Source: Eucalyptus grandis
Taxonomy: Eukaryota; Streptophyta; Magnoliopsida; Myrtales; Myrtaceae
Assembly (NCBI RefSeq): GCF_016545825.1
Contig: NC_052622.1
Span: 45,862,770-45,926,769, forward strand
Reading direction: 5' to 3'
DNA: 64,000 bases
A program made the translations under genes and the position numbers. The notes under the pieces are model-generated. The model was not told where the DNA came from. It saw nothing but the letters and a program-made list of their open reading frames with translations, and did not search any database. Below are positions 11,801 through 26,800 of the stretch, piece by piece; positions within the stretch are counted from its first letter, which is position 1, and every line of letters starts with the position of its first letter.

Positions 11801-14800
11801 TTTACGCTTAAGTTAAAGTCCAACCTATTTGTGATGGGGAGTGTTAGAATAATTAAAAATTAAATCATTTTTTCATCCAATTGCTTAAATTTTTAGAAAA
11901 TTGTTTATAGTCCCACAAAATCTCAACATACTATATTTTATGCCTTAAAACTCTCCCTTACGCAAAGGTTGGGTTCGATGATAAAGGCCTTAAGGATACA
12001 TCCCAACATGTGAAGGATTATCAAAATCTAAGGCTTATAGATAAGGGAACCTATAAACGAGTGAAAAGGGCATGGTGCTGTTTTACTATAAAATTGCTCT
12101 CCTTAAATCGTCTACCGGACAATGAAAATTATCACATGTATCGGACTCCTTGTATTTCAAATTGACAGATGATTGTGAATCAAGCAAGGAACACAAACTT
12201 GATGATTAGGTTCTAGAACTTACGAAATAAATCCTCTAATTACAGCACATTATTTTCGAAGGACACAACCAAGCATTTCATAAACATAAACAACTGGAAT
12301 GATTGGAAATAAATTACTGGGAAATGACTAAAAATAAATAAAGAGTATTGACAAAAGTAAAACCTTGTTCTTCGGATGTTTGTGCATGTCTTTTCCTCTT
12401 TATTGTTCTCCTTTTTATAGTCCATGGGTAGCTGGCCTCTTCTAATAAGTGTTCTCGCTCATTGAAATTTGATTTTCGTTCCATATTATATGGTATAATT
12501 GTTCCCACCTCAGAAGCTCGGCTACAATAACTAATTGACTCAGCTATACAAATTTTTTGATTGCAACTATTAGTTAATACCTTTGACAATTGTTCCTATC
12601 TAAGAGTTTGACTGTAATAATTGTTTCCGGTATTTTTATCCTTAGAGTCGATTTGATTTCAGCCAAGTTTCGCGAGCCGATGTTAATGTTTCTCAATTCC
12701 ATCGACATCGATTTGACGAACATCGGCTTGACTATTCCCACCTTGTCCACTTAATCCCGTTAACTTCTCACAATCATTGTTGGCGTTTAACCACCGACTG
12801 TATTTATAGTGAATATCATTTCGCATATGCTCATTAACATACTGTTTACTCCTTTCTTAGTGACACCTACATAATTATTAATCGGTCAATAGTCATAATC
12901 AGCCTTGACGTTGTTTAGTTGACTACGGCTCGACTTAAAAGATTTCTCTTCGTCTCAATGTGTTTAGCACTTTCTCATCAAAGCCAAAAAGCCATAGGTG
13001 CTGTAAAGTTAATGGCATCAATTCTTATGAAATTGACATCAAAGTTGATATTTTTAGGTTGCTAACAGTGACAGACTATATCTAATATTTTAACAGTTTT
13101 ACATATGTCTGACTTCCTTCTTTTAATGGACCTATTACACTAATTAATATAGATAAGCAACGCACTAAGGAGTTTTACCCTATGTGGATGCAAACCACCA
13201 TTGCATTTCCAAGACCTAATGCCCTTGCTTTTCCGTCCAAAATGACACACAATCCAGGAGATGTATAATAAGACTTTCGGGGAGTTTTTTCCTAATGATC
13301 ACAACTATCGAATTTCTACCTTTTCTCCTTTCGTTTGATGTGATCATAAAGCAGAAATTATCAAGAGAATAATCATGTCGAGTTATAAGTCGTGGTTTCA
13401 AAAGAAAGAGAGAAAAATTGGGCTTTCAGCTGGTGAAAGCTGATGCGCATGCATGCGTAAGTGTATGACTTAAGAACACGCATGCATGGCATCGACACCC
13501 GCTGCACATTTTCTTCAATGTATTCTCGTCTTATCTTTTAGACTTCCCTGTGTGGTACTTCGAAATGATAACAATGATTGTACTTTCATTATATTGTACT
13601 CTCCTCGGCTGTATAATATTTTATGAAGACTAAGATATAAAAGGAGAAGATATAAAATGCTAAAATTAGATATTCGAAAGAGAACTAGTTGGATACAAAG
13701 TCATAATCTATACTGGATTCCCAAAGGTATTGATAGTGGAGCTTTCAAATGAAATCCGTCCCATCGTGTCACTACTCGCCTAGGTTTTGGTTCTTTCCTC
13801 ATTTACTAAATCAGTCTTCAATATTCTAACATTTTCAAGCAAAAAAAATTAAAGAAAGGCGTGTATACTTATTATTTGGAAAAATTACTTAATCAATCTT
13901 GAATCTATTATATAAATGTCAACTAAGTGACAAGCTTTTTAAGCTTGCCAATTTAGTCATAAATTTTTACGTAAAGTTTCAATGTAGTTCTCTTGACCAA
14001 TTTCTGACGAAAATAACTGATGTGATTGTTCAATCATTACCGGCTATGCTATATGCAGAGCATTTAGAATACTCACCTTGGTGGGGACGATGCACCAAAT
14101 CGTTGTGGTGGGTTCTACGTAATCAGATAGGTCATGGAATGAGACTTGTCTCTTCCCTTTTTTGTGGGTAAGGATTGCAGCATTTTCTTCATCCCGCACT
14201 CATTATTCTCAGAAGGCAAGCTTCAGCGAAGTTTGACAAAAACCCTTAAGAATCGAATGAATGCCTATCATCATCTTGTGGGTAGCGACAAATCTTGATG
14301 CTTTCCATGGTCATCAAGATCTGACTTGAGAAAAAGCTTGGTGGGTGCTGTTCCATTACGTAAGTGTTCTTTCACGAGGAAGTCGTCTAGGGCCCATTAA
14401 CTTGGGCTGTACGTTGATTTTCTAGATATTATCATTTATTCAGAAGTATTATCACTTGATAATATCTGAGAAAATTTTCTAACATTTAGTTTGTGTTAAA
14501 ATAAAAGTGGAAATGAGAGTTGGAGAATTTTTTAATTTTTGTATATTTCTCTATGTAATAATACTAATAATACATGAGCCTATTTAGAGGCTATTCTAGA
14601 AAACTATGTAACGCAACAAAATATTACAATATGAAATACAATCAATTAGAATCAAACAAGGAAGATAATATCTCTAACAATATATCTAACATCCCCTCTC
14701 AAACTCAAGGTGATATAGAAGAGGTCAGCTAAAGTTTGGAGAAATGATTTTGAAAACGTCCAAGTGGACGTGTCTTAATGAAAATATTAGCTATCTAATC

Positions 14801-17800
14801 AACTAATGAAGTGGGAACAAGATATGACCAGGAAAAAAAAGTGTGAACAAGATGAACAACATCAGAGTGTATGAAATGACAATTTATTTCAATATATTTG
14901 GTACACTCATGGAAAACATCGCTATGTGCTATTTGGATAGCACTCTGGTTATTGCAATAAATGATCGTTGCACCATCATGAGGGACTGTCATGTCTTCTA
15001 ATAACATCCACAACCATAGTAATTCTGATGTTGTATCAGTAAGGACATGATATTCTGCTTCTATAATAGATCAAGCGACAATAGTCTATTTCTTACTATG
15101 AGGAAATAAGGGAGTTTCCTAAGAAGAAGTAGTAGCTTGTAGTAGAGGGATGATCAATAGGCACCACCCTACTCAGCATTAGAATAAGTCATCAACTCTA
15201 AGGTTGAGTTAGCAGAAAAGTGAAAACCATGAGATAAAGTACCCTTAACCAAGCAAAGAATTAAAAGAACATCAACAGAGTGAGTCATTCATAGCACGGT
15301 CATGAATTGACTTACAATATGAATAGCATAAGCGATGTTAGGATGAGTAATAGTGAGGTATACAAGATTGCCGGTCAGTCGTTGGTAAAGCATATGATTC
15401 AAAAGAGGAGTCTCATCTTTGTGATTAAATTTGGCATTAGTCTCAATAAGAGTTGTGGCAATCCTGTTATTAGTGAATCCAGCCCAGGAAAGGAGATTTT
15501 TAGCATATTTCTTTTGAGAAAGAAAATAGCCGAAGGAATCTAAAGCATCCTCCAAGCCTAAATAATTACTGAGTCGGTCAAAATATTTCATTTCAAGCTA
15601 TTGACTCAAATACTTTTGTAGTTTCATAATACCGTTACAATCATCGCCAGTAATAACTATGCCATCAATATATAAGAGTATCATACCAATGAGATGTTCA
15701 TTGAACAAAGAGAGCACTGTCATAAGGACAAGATGTAAATCCATGGTGTTCCATGGTGGAACTAAATTTGGAATACCATGCACAATGAGCTTGGTTCGGT
15801 CCATATCTCTGCGTAGTCAACACACTTTATTAGAAGTGTGAGTGTATTAAGGAGGAGGCTTCATATAAAATTCCTCAGTAAAATCCCCATTGAAAAATGC
15901 ATTTTTGACATCTATTTGAAACAGAGGTCATCGCTTAATAGCAACAACAGGAAGGAGGCTACAAACAAAAATAAGACGTATAGCTGGAGCAAATGTCTCA
16001 CCACAATCAATGCCATACTCCTGAGTGAAGCCTTTTGCTACTAGTCTAGCTTTGTAGCATTCCACCATACCTTATGCCTTCGTTTTGATCTCGTACACCA
16101 ATTTGCAACCTATAACCAACTTTTCAAGAGGCAAACAATCAAATCGCAAGTATGAGATTTTTCTATTGCTTGCAACTCATCCGCCTTTGCTTGCTACCAA
16201 AGAGGATTAGTAGTAGTTTCTCTATATGTGTGATGCTCGTGAAAAGAAACAATAGTAGAATAACAGTGAAATCACAAAGCCGAATAGAAGCCTGACTTAC
16301 ACAAGTGGAATGACAAATATCAGAAGAAGGAATGCCTAAGGGTGGAGAATCTATGGATGGTACAAACTGTTAGGAGCAACCAAAGTAGGATTAGTAGAGA
16401 CACCTGCATCAAAATTAGGAAGGACAATTCCAAAGAGGAAGATTCAAGTGTGTTATCTTTAGGAAATAAATGAGTAGAAGGATTAGTGAAGAAGCAAATA
16501 GTTGGAGAGGATGCAAAAGGATGAAGAGATGAGAATATCTTGTGTTCCTAAAGAGTAACATAGATATGCGAAGTTGATATGAGATAGGATCCCAACATCT
16601 ATACCCTTTATGCTCAATGCCATATCCAAGAAAGCAGCACAAATGAGCTCAAGATTATAATTTTGTGCATTTGTTAAGAAGAATATGCACAAAAAATGCT
16701 CTTCTAAAGATTCAAAGTAGATTGTAATTGGGAACACTATCATATAAGTGCTAGTAAGGAAAACTATTACCTATAATAGGTGATGGAATACAATTGATAG
16801 TATACACAGCAATATGATAAATCTCTCCCCAAAACTGTTCTGGACAAGATGCTGAGATTAGAAAAGTGTGTATGATATCTAAGATGTGCCTATGTTTACG
16901 CGCTGCTCGATCATTTTGTTGGGAAGTTCCTTCAAGAACAATGAATGATAGCACCATTCTAAGAAAGAATTCTAAGCAACTCTTGGTCTCTATGTTACAT
17001 GGCATTGTCAATACAAAACTTATCTCGAGAATATTGTGTCTTGGTCATGGCAACAAAATTTCTATAGATTTGAGTGATTTCAAATCAATTCTTCATAAAA
17101 TAAAGTCATGTATAATGGAAATAATCAACCATAAAAATCACAAAATAAAGAGATCCTCCCATAATAGGAGTATGAGATAATCCTCAAATATCAAAGTGAA
17201 CTAGATTAAAGGGAGCATAAGAGACAAATTCATTAATATTGAACAATAAAGCATGATATTTTCCCACCTTACGATGCAAGCATCAAAAGTTTTTTTTTGT
17301 CAATAGAACCTAAATGACCACTTAAAATCAAAGGACCTAAACTAGAGAAAGAAGGATATCCCAATCGAGAATGCCAAGTTTTGGATAATACTATGGCAGC
17401 ACAGTGAGTGAAGGAGTTGAGAAGCTTTAACAAAACAAGATCAAACAAATGTTCTACTTTATAGCCTATCCCAATTGTCTGTCTCATCCATGGATCCTGC
17501 ACATGACAACCATTCAAAGAGAAATGAATGTCAAAACCAAGTTCACATAGTTGTTCCATAAATATCAAGTCTACTGAGATTATGGGAACCATAAATTTAT
17601 TAGGCAAGGACGGTTTGGATGTTGAAACATGCTTTGTTTGCCTAACTATCATTTGAGAGTTACTGGCTGTATGAATACTAGGCACTTGTAAAGTATATGA
17701 TTTTGACTTGAATAAATTGGAATTAGAGGTCATGTGATATAGCAGGCATAATCAAAGAACCATGAATCAAAATTACCTAGGGTGATTGATAAAGTAGAAG

Positions 17801-20800
17801 GGTTAGGTATAGAGGAGCTAAAAGTACCAGATTTTAAAATAATAGCACAAACTGTGGATCAAAGATCATCTAATGATAGAGTAACAAATGAACTGTTAGA
17901 GGAATCCTCTATGGTAGCAACAGTGATGGATAGATGTGTATGTGGACCTCTAAGCTAGGATAGGTTGTTCCTTCTCATAGCTTACTTAGGTTGCAATTGA
18001 TAACGATTGGATGCAGGATGACTAGGTGGACGACGATGCATACTAGTAAGGCTTGCACCATGAGGAGGAACCAGAAGTGGCAAACACTACATCTTTAGGA
18101 GTGGAGCACATTGCGCCTTTAAACTAGTAACAAGTTGAGTCTTCTTTGTCAACAATTTTGAGGCAACTACCTTAAGATGAGGTAAAGGATCCTGATGTAG
18201 AAGTGAAGCTTGCATAGATTCAAACTCATAATTCATTGCCATAGAAAATACATAACACACATATGATCCTAACATTTGGCAAACTAACAAGCATCAGAAG
18301 TCATCTCCTATTCAAGGTTAGACAAAGCTAGTTGATCTCATATAGCATGCATGGAAGATAAAAAAAGTTGTTAATAGACTGACGTGTCTCTTAACACATA
18401 AGATGTAAATTCCCTAAGATTTGATACTAATGACCAATGTCTAATGCGGAGTAACAATTGGCAAGAAAATCCCAGGCTTCCTTTGTTGTATTTAGGCGAT
18501 CAAATTGAAGTTTGATAGATGGAATCAAGTGTTTCGAAACCATGTGAGTATATGATGATTCTTGTAATCCCACTCCTCTAAACATTCAGTAAATTGATAA
18601 TTGGTTCATCAATTGCCTGTATAGGCTCACGAATATTTCTAGCAATGTAACACCAAAGCGTACATCCTCTTAAACTTGATACTTCTTGAACCCATAAAAT
18701 ATAGTTTGATCCTTTTTGGTTTGAATAAGTACCGAGACTTCTAATTTATCCATGATATGCAATATACCATTATAAACCAATAGATTCTATAAGGAATTCA
18801 AAGAAAATTGGTACAAAGCCAAAAATAGAAGCAGGATGTCGAAATACCTTAGGAATCAATTTGAAATGCCAAAAATCAATCCAAAACAGTTCAAACCGGT
18901 CTAGTCTACGGTGGTCAACATGGGTCAACAATAATAATTTTAGGATGACGTGACGGACAACTTGGCTAAGGAGTGGTGCTGAAATGGTGGATGACTTTAG
19001 ATAATGACATGGCAGACAACTTGGTTGAAAAGTGGCATTGACATGGAAGATGACGTCACTTGTTCAACGGACGCGGCAAATTAAGCGCGAGGCACATGGG
19101 CGAGTGGATCTCACTAGCAAAGGACTTGGGCGGCGCATGAGGGCTTGTAAAAGGGATTCGGTGATTTTGTATACTGTGTTGGAGTCGTCGGAGGATAAGC
19201 AACCTGTTTCTGGTGGATTTTGTCTATAATATCCAACTATTGCTTCGAAAAAAGCACTTAAGCCTGTTGGAGAAATCTTTCCAGAATTTTTGAAGCTGAC
19301 AAAACATTTCTATCAGTCTAGTCGGATAAGTACGGACCTTACGTTTAGAGTTTGAAGACTTTCGATCACGGACTCAAGACTCAAGACTCAAGACTATTCT
19401 CATTGACAGTTTTTCTAATCCAAAGTGACGAAGGCAATCCAGAGCCAAAGTATTTGGTTGAGGATTTGGTCTTATCCTCGGAGAAGATCTCTTGGCTGGA
19501 TAAATATAACGGATTCTTTTATTCGTAATCAAGATCGTTTGAAGATCTGATGGTCGACGAAATATTCTTGGAAGGTTCTATTCTTGGAAACCAAGATCCT
19601 GATTGTATGGGCGAACGGGATTGATGGGCTATCGTTAGGTTCCTTTAATAGCTCGAATGATATTCTTGATTGATTTCGTCCAACGGGTAGATTGGAGGAA
19701 TTCCTTTGGTAAGTGCCAACGGGTATGATGGCATAAATGAGTATAAAAGGAAGACGTTCTAGTTACTTTAGTGTATGATCGATAGAGAAATTCTAGAGTT
19801 TGAAGTACCTTGATTATCAGTCGATACATTTTGAGCAAAATTGTACACACAAAGAGTGTTCATATTTAGTGATACCTTGAGCGAGTGTGGTAGATCATCT
19901 ACACTGTGAAAGCAAGGGAGAACAACACTGTAACATCTCTTTGTTCATAGTGGAATCTAGCCAATAGGCTGTCGGTGCGAGAAGAGTGGACGTAGGCTTG
20001 ACATAAGCCGAACCACTATAAACCGCGTGTTCAATTTTCTCTTCTCTCAGTCTTAGTTTGATTATCGTTTGTCTCAAATCTATCAACTGTCTAGTATTGT
20101 GCAATTATCGAGAAAAATCCTTTATATACCTATTCACCCCCCTCTAGGTACTTATACTAGCTATATCAATTGGTATCAGAGCTCGTGTACTCACTTTATT
20201 TGAAGTGTTTTGCTTCAGAGTAAAAGATCCATGGCTAGTATGTTAGCACCAGGGCTGATGGAAGGCAAAGCAATACCATACCACCCTACTTTGATGGAAA
20301 GGATTACAACATCTGGAAGAACAAGATGAAAGCTTTCCTACGATCAAAGGATCCCTCGGAATGGGACGTTGTAGAAAAGAAATTACTCTCACGGCTGCAT
20401 CGGTCCGAAAGAGGGAAAGAAACTGTTGAGACCAGCGGAATGACTCAGGAAGAGATAATCAAGAGACAAGCACTCGATGCAAAAGCAATTTACTCTTTAT
20501 ATTGTGCTTTATCACCAACTGAATATAACAGAATATCTTCTTGTGTTACAGAAAAGAAGTTTGGGACAGATTGCATATCACCTATGAAGGAACAGATCGA
20601 GTGAAGGAAACCAGAATTAACATTCTCCTCGGTCAATATGAAGCCTTCAAAATGAAACCAGGAGAATCTATAACTGACATGTTTAGCCGTTTTACAGATA
20701 TTGTCAATGGTCTTGAGAATCAAGGACAAACAATTTCTGATCCCATGAAGGTAAACAAGTTACTGCGTGGACTCTCCAAGGATTGGAATCACATAAAGAT

Positions 20801-23800
20801 TTCAATTAGAGAGACGCAAAGAATTATGCCACTATCTGTCGACGAGCTGATTGGAACTCTTCAGTCTTATGAAGTGGAACGGATCAATGAAGATGGAGAT
20901 CCAAAAGGTAAGAAATCTATTGCATTAAAATCAAATGATGATTCTGATGATACAGATTATGAAGATGATATGGATGATGAGGAGCTTGCTCTCATGATAA
21001 GAAGATTCAGAAAACTGAATAGAAAAGGAAGAAGGTTCAACTCAAAGAAACAAAGCTTTCAAAGACAGACCAAGTCCGTTGATGATGAGGAACCAAACAA
21101 AGATGTCGTTTGCTTTGAATGTAAGAAGAAGGGACACATCAGACCCAACTGTCCTCTTTTGAAGAAGAAGAAAGGAAAAGCTGAAAAATTTCGAAAAGCT
21201 CTCAAAGCCAAAACCTGGAGTGATACAGAGTGTGAAGAAAGTGAAAATAAATATGCCAACCTATGTCTGATGGCACAATCAGACTCAGACTCTGGATCAG
21301 ACTCAGACAGTGAATTTGAGGTAAGTAATTTTAAAATTCCTGTCAAAGTTTCTAAATACATTGATGAACTGTGTTTTAGTCTTAAGACTTCTCCCAAAAG
21401 AATTTCTGAACTTAAGAAGGAAAACTCAGCTCTAAAACAAAAGGAAAACGTTTTAGAAGAAAGAGTTAAAAGTCTAGACTTGACTGTTCCACTCTTAAAG
21501 AAAATTAAGATAATCTATTGAAAGAAAATGCTCTTTTAAAACTGACTTATCAAATATTTCAAAGAAATTTTCAATAGGGTCCGAAAAACTTGAAAAAATT
21601 CTTTCAGCTCAAAGACCTTACTTCAATAAGTTCGGTCTAGGTATGACAGCATAAACAATTCCCTTGATTGATTTTCCTAAAGTAAAAGAAAGAATTAAGA
21701 AAAGACCCCCGAGAGAGGCTTACAAAAATCATTTCAAGAAAGTTTTTGTAAAGTCTGTAGGTCGAAATGCTCTCAGATGTTCAAAGTGCAACAGTCCGGA
21801 TCACTTTGAAAAAGAGTGTCCTATGGTTTGGAAACCTGTTAAGAAAGTATGGGCTAATACTGCTTATCTTACTAACACCAAAGGACCCAAGAAAGTTTGG
21901 GTACCAAAGAAAGCTTGAGACTCTATTTTAAATGCAGGTCTCCGTCAAGAAAAAGGTGAAGTGGTATCTTGACAAAGTGGATGCTCAAGACACATGACGG
22001 GAGACTCAAATTGCTTCATAAAGCTTGTTCAAGTAAATGGTGGAAAAGTTTCATTTGGAGGAAACAACAAAGGAAGTATTGTGGGATTTGGAATTGTGAA
22101 AATTGGAAATCTCACAATAAGTAATGTTTCCTTAGTGGAAGGACTCAATTACAATCTTCTCAAGATTAGTCAATTATGTGATACTGGTTTTAAGATCTTC
22201 TTTCAAGAAGGAACATGTTCGAATCGTAAAGACTCTACTCGTCTTTCATGGGTCGAAGACATGGAAATATCTATCTTCTGGATGTGAAACCAAATGAATC
22301 GCAATGTCTAATCTCAATTCAAGACGAAGCAAGCTTATGGCACAGAAAGCTTGGTCATGTCAACATGAAGCAATTAGCCAAAATCTCATCAAAGCAGCTT
22401 GTTCGAGGTCTACCCAAATTACCATACCAAAAGACTGATCCATGCACTCCATGTATTATGGGAAAGTAGGTAAGAAATTCATTTAAGCCAATAAATCATG
22501 TCTCTACTAATCATGTACTACGCTTGCTGCATATGGATATCTTCGGACCAACCGTAACCCGAGCATTGGAGGTAAGAAATATTGCCTAGTAATTGTGGAC
22601 GATTACTCCCGTTTTACTTGGGTATATTTCCTTGCAAGTAAGTCTGAAACCTTCTCGTATTTTGAAAAATTTGCTAAAAAGGTTCAAAATGAAAAATGAT
22701 GTGTTATCTCATGTATAAGAACAGATCATGGAGGTGAATTTGAAAATCAAGATTTTACAAAATTTTGTAATAAATCCGCTTAAAGCATGTGTTCTCCTCT
22801 CCATATACTCCTCAGCAAAATGGAGTTGTGGAAAGAAAGAAGAGATCTCTTCAAGAAATGGCTAGAACTCTTTTAATTGAAAGTAAGATTTCTTCACAAT
22901 TTTGGGCTGAAGTTGTTTCAACAACATACTATATCATCAATAGAGTCTTCTTAAGACCTATTCTAGAGAAAACTCCTTATGAGTTATTCAAAGATAAGAA
23001 GCCTATTGTGTCATACTTTCATGTATTCGGTTGCAAATGCTTTATATTGAAAAATGCAAAAGATCGAGTTGGTAAGTTTGAAGAAAGATCGGATGAAGGC
23101 ATCTTCCTTGGATATTCTACATCAAGCAAAGCCTACAGAGTCTATAACAAGAAGAGCCAGTCTGTGGAGGAGTCAATGAATGTCAAATTTCAAGACTCAA
23201 TGCAAGATGAATCCAGTCAGACTCATCATGAAGATTCTGAACCTGCTCTAGACCCTCCAAAGCTTACAACTCAAGAAGCATCTCAAACTCTGGAAGACCA
23301 GCATCAAGCTGTTCGTGAAGATTCAAATAAAGAAAGAGACCATCAACCAGACAAATCAACAAGTAACTGGAAGCATAAGTCCAGTCAACCTAAAGATCTT
23401 ATTATCGGCGAAATTAATGAAGGAATTCGCACCAGATCCAAAAGGCGAGAAGAGTCTAGTGCCGTGGCTCTCATTTCTGAAATTGAACCAAAGAGCATAG
23501 AAGAAGCTTTATTTGATGAAAGCTGGATTGAAGCTATGCAAGAAGAGCTCAGACAGTTCAACATTAATGATGTCTTGGAATTGACATCTAAACCAAAAGG
23601 TAAAACTGTTATTGGAGCTAAATAGGTGTTCAGGAACAAGATGAATGAGAAAGGAAGAGTCGTACGAAACAAAGCAAGACTCGTGGCCAAGGGATATACG
23701 CAAGAAGAAAATATAGACTATGATGAGACTTACGCACTAGTAGTAAGGTTAGAAGCTATTCGACTATTACTTGCGTTTGCTTGTTATAAAAATTTCAGGT

Positions 23801-26800
23801 TATTCCAAATGGACGTCAAAAGCGCCTTCCTAAATGGATTTATCCATGAGGAAGTTTATGTGGAACAACCACCAGGGTTTGAAGACCCAAAGAAGCCAGA
23901 CTTAGTCTTTAGACTGAAAAAGGCTTTGTATGGTTTAAAGCAAGCACCTCGAGCTTGGTATGACAGACTAAGTAAGTTCTTAATACATAATGGTTTTGTC
24001 AAGGTAAAGTAGACACAACTTTATTTATCAAAAAGGAAAACAAAAGTTTCTTACTTGTTCAAATATATGTGGATGATATTATTTTGGATCTTCTAATGAA
24101 AGTCTCAGGCAAGAAATTTTCTAAGTCTATGCGGGATGAGTTTGAAATGAGTATGATGGGAGAGTTAACATTCTTTCTTGGTCTTCAAGTAAAACAATTG
24201 AAAGAAGGGACTTTTATTTATCAAGAAAAATATGCTAATGATCTTGTCAAAAGGTTTGGACTGGAAAAGTGCAAAGACCGACATACCAATGTCAAGTTCT
24301 TTGAAGATAGACAAAGATGAAGAAGGGAAGAAAGTTGATCAAAAGCTGTACAGGAGCATCATTAGTTCACTTCTTTATCTTACTGCTTCTAAACCTGACA
24401 TTTTGTTGAGTGTTTGCATCTGTGCTAGGTTTCAATCATATCCTAGAGAATCCCATCTCAGTGCTGCAAAACGTATTATTAAATACGTTGCTTCATCTTC
24501 AAGCATCGGTCTTTGGTATCCTAAGAAGGGAGACTTTAATCTTCAAGGATATTCAGACGCAGATCTGGCGGTTGCGAGTTGATAAAAAAGCACTTCGGGA
24601 ACTTGCCGGTTTGAAGCGGGGATGGTGTCTTGGTTTTCAAGGAAACAAAGCACTCTTTGTGGCTCTTTCAACAATAGAAGCAGAGTATGTAGCCCTTGGA
24701 AGTTGCTGTTCACAAATTTTGTGGATAAAACAACAGCTACAAGACTTTGGAATTGAAGACTCATGCACAGAGATTAGATGTGACAACATCAGCGCAATCA
24801 ATCTCACTAAAAATCTAATTCTTCACTCAAGAGCAAAGCATATAGAGATTCGCCATCACTTCATTAGAGATCATGTTCAAAATGGGGAAATCTCAATTTA
24901 ATTTGTTGATTCAAAAAATCAACTAGCGGATATATTCACAAAGCCTTTGGAGAAAAATCAATTCGATTTCATCCGTACCAGACTCAACATTTTGAAGCTT
25001 GAGGAAGTTAAAGTCTAGAGACTCTCCAACCCTCAGACTCAGACATTCATGGCTATAAACTGTAAGTTGTTATTGTATTCAATCTCGAAAAGGTACGATC
25101 ATTAGTTCAGTTAATTTATAATTTCCGTGAAAAATTGAATCTTGTCTTTTCAAAAAAAAAAAAATTAACTTCTATTTGGCAGTTATTGATTTTAAAAGAG
25201 GCGTCTGTTCATTTTCCTTTGTGCCGATTGGTTTTTCCTTTTTAAACTGAGTTATATATATACAGTTTTCCTCGCTCAATCTTCAAAACCCTAAAAAGCA
25301 TTCTCCTCCCAATCCTGTTTCTACTTCGTGTTTATCTTCGAGAAAGTTGTCATCTTTTCTTGGGAAAGCGAGTAAAGGAATCTTTCAATGACAAGAAAGG
25401 ATGTCTTCAAGAATCGCGAACAGGGGACAACAGAGAATGAAGGAGGGTCCTACCCATTTCGATCTCGAAGAGGAAGGTTTACCGAGTCAAGCAACGAGCC
25501 CGATTCACTCTCCACCACGTCACTCTTCATCATCTACCCCACAAGATGTGAGTCATCAACCGGAGGAAGAAATAATCGAGGACTTGAGACCACGTAAGAG
25601 TCCAAAAACCTCTTTTATTTACAAGCTCTATCGTGCAATGAAGAACATTTGGACTCGCTGAACTATATAGATGATTTCCTTAAAGATAAGAATTATGGGA
25701 ATGAGTATCTATTTCTGCGACGAATGGAGGATTTGGGAATTGCTCCCAAAGGAAAGGTTGAGGAAGCACTTGTGAATATTCCAAGTGACCCTCGTGTATC
25801 GGGACTGAATCCAATTGACGGGAACGATGATGATAAAATGTTCAGAGAATTTCAACCTCTAATGGGAGTTGCTGCAAAGGTGAAGGGAAAAAGGAAGGAC
25901 TTGTTTAAATCGAAGGAACAGGAGAATCTGTTTTCAGTTTGTTGAAACGAGGGGTGATAAATCCTAGGAGTGTTGATTTCGATTTCTTGGATGCCATTAA
26001 TGTGAACTTAAGGGAGAAGTTAAATCTGCTTCAACTTGAGCAATTCTGCTCCGATACCACAGACGGTTATACGCAATTAACAGCATACTTCTATTCGAAT
26101 CTTAGCTTTTTGGATGCGAATAGAATATCATTCAGTGTTTGAGACCAAGTCTATGAGGTGGATGTGGACATGTTGGCAGACATAATTGGAGTCGAAAGAG
26201 GACGATATAAACCAATCAGTGTTTCAATCGCTCGTACCACTCTGGAACTTGTCAAAGACAGGAGTACGAAGGAAGAGTTACATATTCAAGAATGCATGCC
26301 ATCAACATCTTGCTGCACAAAATTGTGATTAAGCATCGGGCCAAAGTCTACATCAAAGGCGACGTGTCAAATTCCGAGGCAAAATTGATGTATGCGATCA
26401 ATTCAGGGAAAAAGTTCTCTCTCCCTCACACCATTCTCTTTCACATGTACAAAGCAATGGTGAAGGACAAGGGCCAATTGCCTTATTCTGGTCTTGTGAC
26501 CAAAATCTTCAGACACTTGAACATTGAACCTCCACATACTCTTTGTGTTCGACCATGCGACAAAATGGTGGTGGGTTTGAAAATGCTGACTAAAATGCGT
26601 CTGAAAGAGCTTAGTAAGGCAATGGAGAAGTTCAAAGTGAAGACTCCATCATCTTCTGCATCAAAGAAAAAAGGGAAGGAGCCCATGGGTGCTCCATCCA
26701 AAAAGAAAAGAGCTCTTATCTTGGAGGATGAAGATGAAGAGGAAGATTTCACTATCCCTGCATTGAAAAGAACCAGACGTTCTGTACCTGAATCAACAGA

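Larger units (their letters stand above)
14494..18790 (-). mobile_element. Decayed Ty1/copia retrotransposon, antisense to AAE
   Basis: On the minus strand the gag-pol order can be followed from right to left: a gag-like start near 18750, GAG-pre-integrase ([10 protein letters not shown], about 17390), integrase ([13 protein letters not shown], about 16920), reverse transcriptase ([13 protein letters not shown], about 15650) and RNase H ([14 protein letters not shown], about 14940). All frames are broken by many stops and shifts. A 198-bp 3' LTR (14494-14691) follows a polypurine tract. A matching 5' LTR is not recognisable. The element is non-functional. Confidence 0.75.
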
